From Xanthobacteraceae bacterium (GTDB lineage Bacteria; Pseudomonadota; Alphaproteobacteria; Rhizobiales; Xanthobacteraceae): a DNA stretch of 8,224 nucleotides. Positions 4,708 through 8,224 of the stretch are shown here, piece after piece (position 1 is the stretch's first letter; each line of letters begins with the position of its first letter). A model generated the notes under the pieces. That model was not told where the DNA came from. It searched no databases and saw only the letters and a program-made list of their open reading frames with translations. The stretch lies in assembly GCA_030037185.1 (NCBI GenBank), contig JASHRR010001082.1, positions 1 through 8,224 on the forward strand, in the 5' to 3' direction. The position numbers and the translations under genes are program-made.

Positions 4708-7335
4708 TTGGGTATTGCGCCCAACATGGGTAAAGCTCACTCCGGACTGCCTGAGCAAAGTGCTTTATTGGGCGCTCTGCGCCTGATTGCCTTTGGGGCA
4801 TCGGCTGGCGCGGGACTGGTCGGTCTCGCCGCGGCGGTCGGCTGGCTGGCGGGCCTTCCGCTGGCAACGAACTGGGGGCCTGATCTCGTCAGCATGAGGC
4901 CAGCCACGGCGCTGGCTACTCTCCTGATTGCAGCGGCCATCATGCCGCAGCTCCCGCTGCGGCCGCCCTCGCGGATCGCCTTCGGTGCGATCGCTGCTGT
5001 TCTGGGTGCACTGAGCCTCATCCCGGAGTTCGGCGGCTTGGACCTTCGGCCAGCCGCGCCGGTGCTGGACTCCACTCTCGCCGATTTGCGCATGCCGCCG
5101 GCTACCGCGCTCGCCGTGCTGCTGGCTGGAACCGCTGCGGCCTTTCTGCCAATATCGGGGCTGGCGGGCGCCGCGCGCTTCCTGGCCGCAGGCGCCGGTG
5201 TTATCGGAGCAATTGCGCTTCTAAGCCACTTTCTCAGCATCGATATATTTTCGTTGCTTCCCTTTAGCTCCGTTGCGCTCCCCACGGTCGCGGCGTTGAT
5301 CGCGATCTGCGCTGCTGTGCTGATCTATGGCCAATTGTCGTCGTCGGCGCGGCGGGGCGATTTTCGCCTGTTCCTGTCGCAATTCTTTGCGCCGCTGGTG
5401 ATTTTCGCATTATTTGCGGGATGGAGCTGGCGCAATGTCGAGGCGGACGCCCGCGCCAGCGCCGAGCGGATTGCGGCATCGCTTTCGGAATACGCGCAGC
5501 GGGTATTCGAAATCCAGGAAACCGCGCTCGAAGCGGTGCTCGCCCACGTGAAGGGGCGCGACGCCACAGACATCGCGGCCGACCGGTCGGTCCACGAATT
5601 TATGTCGCAGATCGACGAGCACACCCACACGTCGGACGCCATTGCCCTGGTGCGTTCCGACACCGGGCGCGTGATCGCATCGAGCCGGGGCTTCCCGGCG
5701 CCTGACGTGGACGTCTCGCAACGGGACTACTTCAAGGCACGGCGTTTGGGTTATCAAGGGACCTTCATCGGCGAGGTCATCTCCACCAAGCCGTTTGGGA
5801 GCATCGGCTTCACCATCAGCCGGCGCGATCCGGTGACCGGCATCATCGCTGTCGCCTACATCTCGATCGACTCGTTCAAGCAGCTTGCCGACGTCAAAGC
5901 GTCACCGCGGGATGCGTTGACGCTTGCACGAGCCGATGGGACGGCGTTGGTGTTATATCCGCCGCCCGCCGATCCCGTCGGATTTCGATTGCACGACGAC
6001 GGCGTGACATTGCAGCTGATACGCGGCGAGTCCCAGGCCGGAACAATCGCGCCCTCAGGCGTCGACCGCGTCGAGCGCCTATGGCAGTTTCGCAAGGTCG
6101 GACATTATCCGGTCTACGCGATCTATGGCTTGGATGTCGTCCTGGTTCGCGCGGCGTGGCTGCGTCAGATCGTTCCGTTCGGGCTGGTGACCCTTTTGGC
6201 TTCCACGCTGACCTACGGCATGTCGCGCCGCAGGCAGGCCGCGGTTGAAGAGAGTCGCCGCGCACAAAATGAAGCCGAGGTCGCCCGCGTTCGTGCCGAG
6301 CGCGCGGAAGCGCTGGCGCGAGTCGAGCAGGCCAGGGACGATCTCGTTCAACTGATCGAGCGCTCGAATGACTTCGTCGGGACGGCCGACCTGGACGGGC
6401 ACCTCACCTATATGAATTCCGCCGCAAAGCGGATGATCGGGTTCGGAGCGGAGCGCGATTCGCGCGACTTGCATCTGAGCGAATGCATGGCAGCAGATTC
6501 GGTCGGCGACTTCACGGACACCTTCCTCCCGGGAGTTCGCCAGCACGGCCATGCTTCGGCCGAAATGAGGCTGCGGAACCTCGCTTCAGGCGAGCTGATC
6601 GACGTGGTCTGTTCAGCCTTCCTGCTTCTTGATCGAAAGGGAAACCCCAACCAGCTGGCAACCGTCATACGCGATATCAGCGATCGCAAACGCCACGAGG
6701 AGCATCTCAATTTGCTGATGCATGAGGTCAATCACCGCGCCAAGAACATGCTCAGCGTCGTGCAGGCGATCTCTTATCAGACCGCGGCCAAGAGCCCCGA
6801 AGATTTTCTCGCGCGGTTTACCGAGCGCCTCCAGGCGCTCTCGGCCAACCAGGACCTGCTGGTGCGCAATGAGTGGGGCGGCGTGGATATCGGAGACTTG
6901 GTGCTCGCTCAGCTCGCGGCATTTGCCGATCTGATGGGCTCTCGCATTTCGGTACACGGTCCCAAGCTGCGCTTCAATTCGGCGGCGGCGCAAGCCGTCG
7001 GGCTTGCCCTGCACGAGCTCGCCACCAATGCAAGCAAGTACGGAGCGCTGTCGACCAAGACCGGCTCAGTGGAAGTTTGCTGGCGAATCGACTGCGGTAT
7101 GTTCACCATGAGCTGGACCGAGCGTGGCGGTCCGCCGGTAACCCTACCGACCCAGCGAGGGTTTGGCAGCACGGTCGTCGGCTTGATGGCGAAACGTAGC
7201 GTCCAGGGGGAGGTCCGCCTTGACTATGCGCCCTCTGGCGTCATCTGGACTTTGACCTGTCCGTCGGCGAACGCGCTGGAATCAGCCGAGCGAGGACAAG
7301 TTGAAAACGCCCTCGAAAAACGGGTAGCGAGCTGA
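4708..7335 (+). CDS. Membrane sensor histidine kinase: multi-TM module, Cache, PAS, HWE kinase
   Basis: 875 residues from TTG 4708, chosen for the GAAGGA site 5 nt upstream; ATG 4726 is the alternative. Seven hydrophobic segments occupy about 22-50, 66-82, 89-105, 132-149, 155-176, 189-208 and 226-241. Three follow a recurring xMxPxTAL-type pattern (62-78, 128-146, and a degenerate one at 188-206). Residues 242-485 form an extracytoplasmic Cache-like sensor containing RDYF at 339-342, closed by a transmembrane helix at 488-505. A charged, probably coiled-coil linker (513-552) leads to a PAS domain (about 545-662). The kinase core has NHRAKN with phospho-acceptor His676, the HWE-type N-box ALHELATNA with His769 and Asn774, the diagnostic W-x-E (Trp803-Glu805) and a GFGST glycine motif at 818-822. 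It should autophosphorylate in response to a small ligand or redox/membrane cue. No receiver or response-regulator gene is next to it, so the partner is encoded elsewhere. Confidence 0.93.
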   Translation: MGIAPNMGKAHSGLPEQSALLGALRLIAFGASAGAGLVGLAAAVGWLAGLPLATNWGPDLVSMRPATALATLLIAAAIMPQLPLRPPSRIAFGAIAAVLGALSLIPEFGGLDLRPAAPVLDSTLADLRMPPATALAVLLAGTAAAFLPISGLAGAARFLAAGAGVIGAIALLSHFLSIDIFSLLPFSSVALPTVAALIAICAAVLIYGQLSSSARRGDFRLFLSQFFAPLVIFALFAGWSWRNVEADARASAERIAASLSEYAQRVFEIQETALEAVLAHVKGRDATDIAADRSVHEFMSQIDEHTHTSDAIALVRSDTGRVIASSRGFPAPDVDVSQRDYFKARRLGYQGTFIGEVISTKPFGSIGFTISRRDPVTGIIAVAYISIDSFKQLADVKASPRDALTLARADGTALVLYPPPADPVGFRLHDDGVTLQLIRGESQAGTIAPSGVDRVERLWQFRKVGHYPVYAIYGLDVVLVRAAWLRQIVPFGLVTLLASTLTYGMSRRRQAAVEESRRAQNEAEVARVRAERAEALARVEQARDDLVQLIERSNDFVGTADLDGHLTYMNSAAKRMIGFGAERDSRDLHLSECMAADSVGDFTDTFLPGVRQHGHASAEMRLRNLASGELIDVVCSAFLLLDRKGNPNQLATVIRDISDRKRHEEHLNLLMHEVNHRAKNMLSVVQAISYQTAAKSPEDFLARFTERLQALSANQDLLVRNEWGGVDIGDLVLAQLAAFADLMGSRISVHGPKLRFNSAAAQAVGLALHELATNASKYGALSTKTGSVEVCWRIDCGMFTMSWTERGGPPVTLPTQRGFGSTVVGLMAKRSVQGEVRLDYAPSGVIWTLTCPSANALESAERGQVENALEKRVAS

Positions 7336-7604
7336 TGGCCACGTTGCCGCACGCCGCATCAGCAGGGAGTTCGGCAACCGACTCGCCATGTCGGCGGCCC
7401 GCTGGCGCTGCGCCTACCGCGCCACGCCCATTGGCGCCATTGTCAAATGCGAGCCAACTGCTGCCACCGCCGGGCGGGCTCGCACGGCGCTTTCCCGCCA
7501 GGGCGCAGTTCTGGTTGGGCCTTAAGGCAACGCACGATCTGACCAAAGCACAATGGAAACGCGCTTGCGCGATCGAACGCGACGCTGACACGCGCGCCGC
7601 ATGA
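7335..7604 (+). CDS. Doubtful 89-residue open frame wedged between kinase and oxidase
   Basis: ATG 7335-7337 overlaps the kinase TGA by one base (TGATG), and its TGA 7602-7604 overlaps the next ATG (ATGA at 7601-7604). The product is proline/alanine/arginine-rich for its first 50 residues, then has a more ordinary stretch, RAQFWLGLKATHDLTKAQW, at about 55-73. I recognise no family, signal peptide or membrane helix. GC at third positions, counted by eye, is about two thirds, neither clearly coding nor clearly random for this genome. Without it, the 265 bp between the kinase and the oxidase is empty. Translation could couple the kinase to the oxidase, which lacks its own clear ribosome site. 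It may equally be a chance frame. Confidence 0.3.
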   Translation: MATLPHAASAGSSATDSPCRRPAGAAPTAPRPLAPLSNASQLLPPPGGLARRFPARAQFWLGLKATHDLTKAQWKRACAIERDADTRAA

Positions 7605-8224
7605 GCGGCGGCATGCCGATCTACGATGTCGCAATCATCGGCCTCGGCGTCATCGGCAGCGCCGCGCTTGCCGCCCTCGCGAGGCGCGGCTGCCGCGTCG
7701 TCGGGATCGACCGGTTCGCGCCGGGGCACGATCGCGGCTCCTCACACGGGACGACCCGCGTAATCCGGCTCGGCTATTTCGAGCACCCCTCTTATGTGCC
7801 GCTGCTGCGCGCCGCCTATCCGTTGTGGCGGGAACTTGAGACGAGGTCGGGTCGGTTGCTCCTGACGATCACCGGCATCCTGGAAATCGGCGCGCCCGAA
7901 AGCGACCTCGTCACCGGCACACTGCACTCCTCGCGGCTCCATGGCCTGCCTCACGACATCCTCGACGCGCGGAGCCTGACGAAGCGTTATCCGGCATTTC
8001 GCGTGCCGGATGATTTCATCGGCGTGTTCCAGCCGGACGGCGGCTTCGTACGCGCAGAGCCGGCCGTCGCGGCGCTGCAGGAACTCGCCGCAGCTTCTGG
8101 TGCCGAACTCAAGGGCAAGCAGCGGGTCCTTGCGGTCGAACCGCACCGCGGCGGCGTGCGCGTGACCACCGAATGCGGCGACGTTCTCGCCAGATGCGCC
8201 GTGGTGGCGGCCGGACCGTGGGTG
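7601..8224 (+). CDS. FAD-dependent oxidase, monomeric sarcosine / N-methyl-L-tryptophan oxidase family, 3' truncated
   Basis: The frame runs to the window edge with 208 visible residues of an expected ~370-400. Near the N-terminus YDVAIIGLGVIGS contains the FAD Rossmann motif GxGxxG (Gly14, Gly16, Gly19), followed by acidic Asp37 at the end of the second beta strand. GSSHGTTRVIR (46-56) and the following YFEHPSYVPL are characteristic of the MSOX/SolA group, as is GGFVRAEPA (147-155). The family oxidises secondary amines such as sarcosine or N-methyl amino acids, releasing H2O2 and, from methylamines, formaldehyde; cytoplasmic. The cysteine that binds FAD covalently lies beyond the window, so the subclass cannot be fixed. 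The first ATG (7601) has no clear ribosome site; ATG 7613 (MPIYDV) is an alternative start. SolA-like is a family statement, not a substrate assignment. Confidence 0.92.
   Translation, partial: MSGGMPIYDVAIIGLGVIGSAALAALARRGCRVVGIDRFAPGHDRGSSHGTTRVIRLGYFEHPSYVPLLRAAYPLWRELETRSGRLLLTITGILEIGAPESDLVTGTLHSSRLHGLPHDILDARSLTKRYPAFRVPDDFIGVFQPDGGFVRAEPAVAALQELAAASGAELKGKQRVLAVEPHRGGVRVTTECGDVLARCAVVAAGPWV

Noticed and set aside
7241..8146. Minus-strand frames of 162 and 134 codons opposite the end of the kinase and the oxidase
   Set aside because: They are antisense to strongly recognisable proteins and have shadow-like composition.

Overview
The window looks like a chromosomal stretch from a GC-rich alphaproteobacterium, most likely Hyphomicrobiales close to Bradyrhizobium or Rhodopseudomonas. 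This is inferred from the combination of an HWE-family sensor kinase, an extensin-like periplasmic protein with a PLPRPRP-type tail, a YkuD lipoprotein of the SSGCIR type, and strong GC bias at third codon positions. No database search was possible. No rRNA, tRNA, CRISPR array, transposase or prophage gene was seen.

Layout, left to right. Positions 1-693 (+) hold the 3' part of a short-chain dehydrogenase/reductase. Positions 694-1259 carry no convincing gene. This stretch has a perfect 16-bp tandem duplication, several stem-loops, and an AT-rich promoter-like segment with an exact TATAAT box preceded by two 12-bp direct repeats 21 bp apart. That promoter would serve a small L,D-transpeptidase lipoprotein (1260-1928, +). 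Converging on it is a minus-strand pair: an extensin-like metal-binding envelope protein (3433-4308) whose stop overlaps the start of a class III, omega-amino-acid type aminotransferase (2048-3433) as TGATG. A roughly 400-bp divergent intergenic region (4309-4707) contains an 11-bp perfect inverted repeat enclosing a smaller hairpin. The largest gene is an orphan membrane histidine kinase (4708-7335, +) with a triple-repeat membrane module, a Cache-type extracytoplasmic sensor, a PAS domain and an HWE kinase core. It is followed by a doubtful 89-codon frame (7335-7604), which overlaps the kinase stop (TGATG) and the next start (ATGA). The window ends inside a monomeric sarcosine oxidase / N-methyl-tryptophan oxidase family flavoenzyme (7601-8224, +).

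How the genes may work together is mostly inference. Two products act in the envelope (the L,D-transpeptidase and the extensin-like protein). Two act on amino or methylamino compounds (the aminotransferase and the SolA-like oxidase). The kinase would sense a small extracytoplasmic ligand, and no response regulator is present in the window. I see ordinary metabolic and envelope genes rather than a clear new system. The points most worth a second look are the promoter layout at 1065-1118, the kinase membrane module, the small wedged frame at 7335-7604 and the inverted repeat at 4497-4567.
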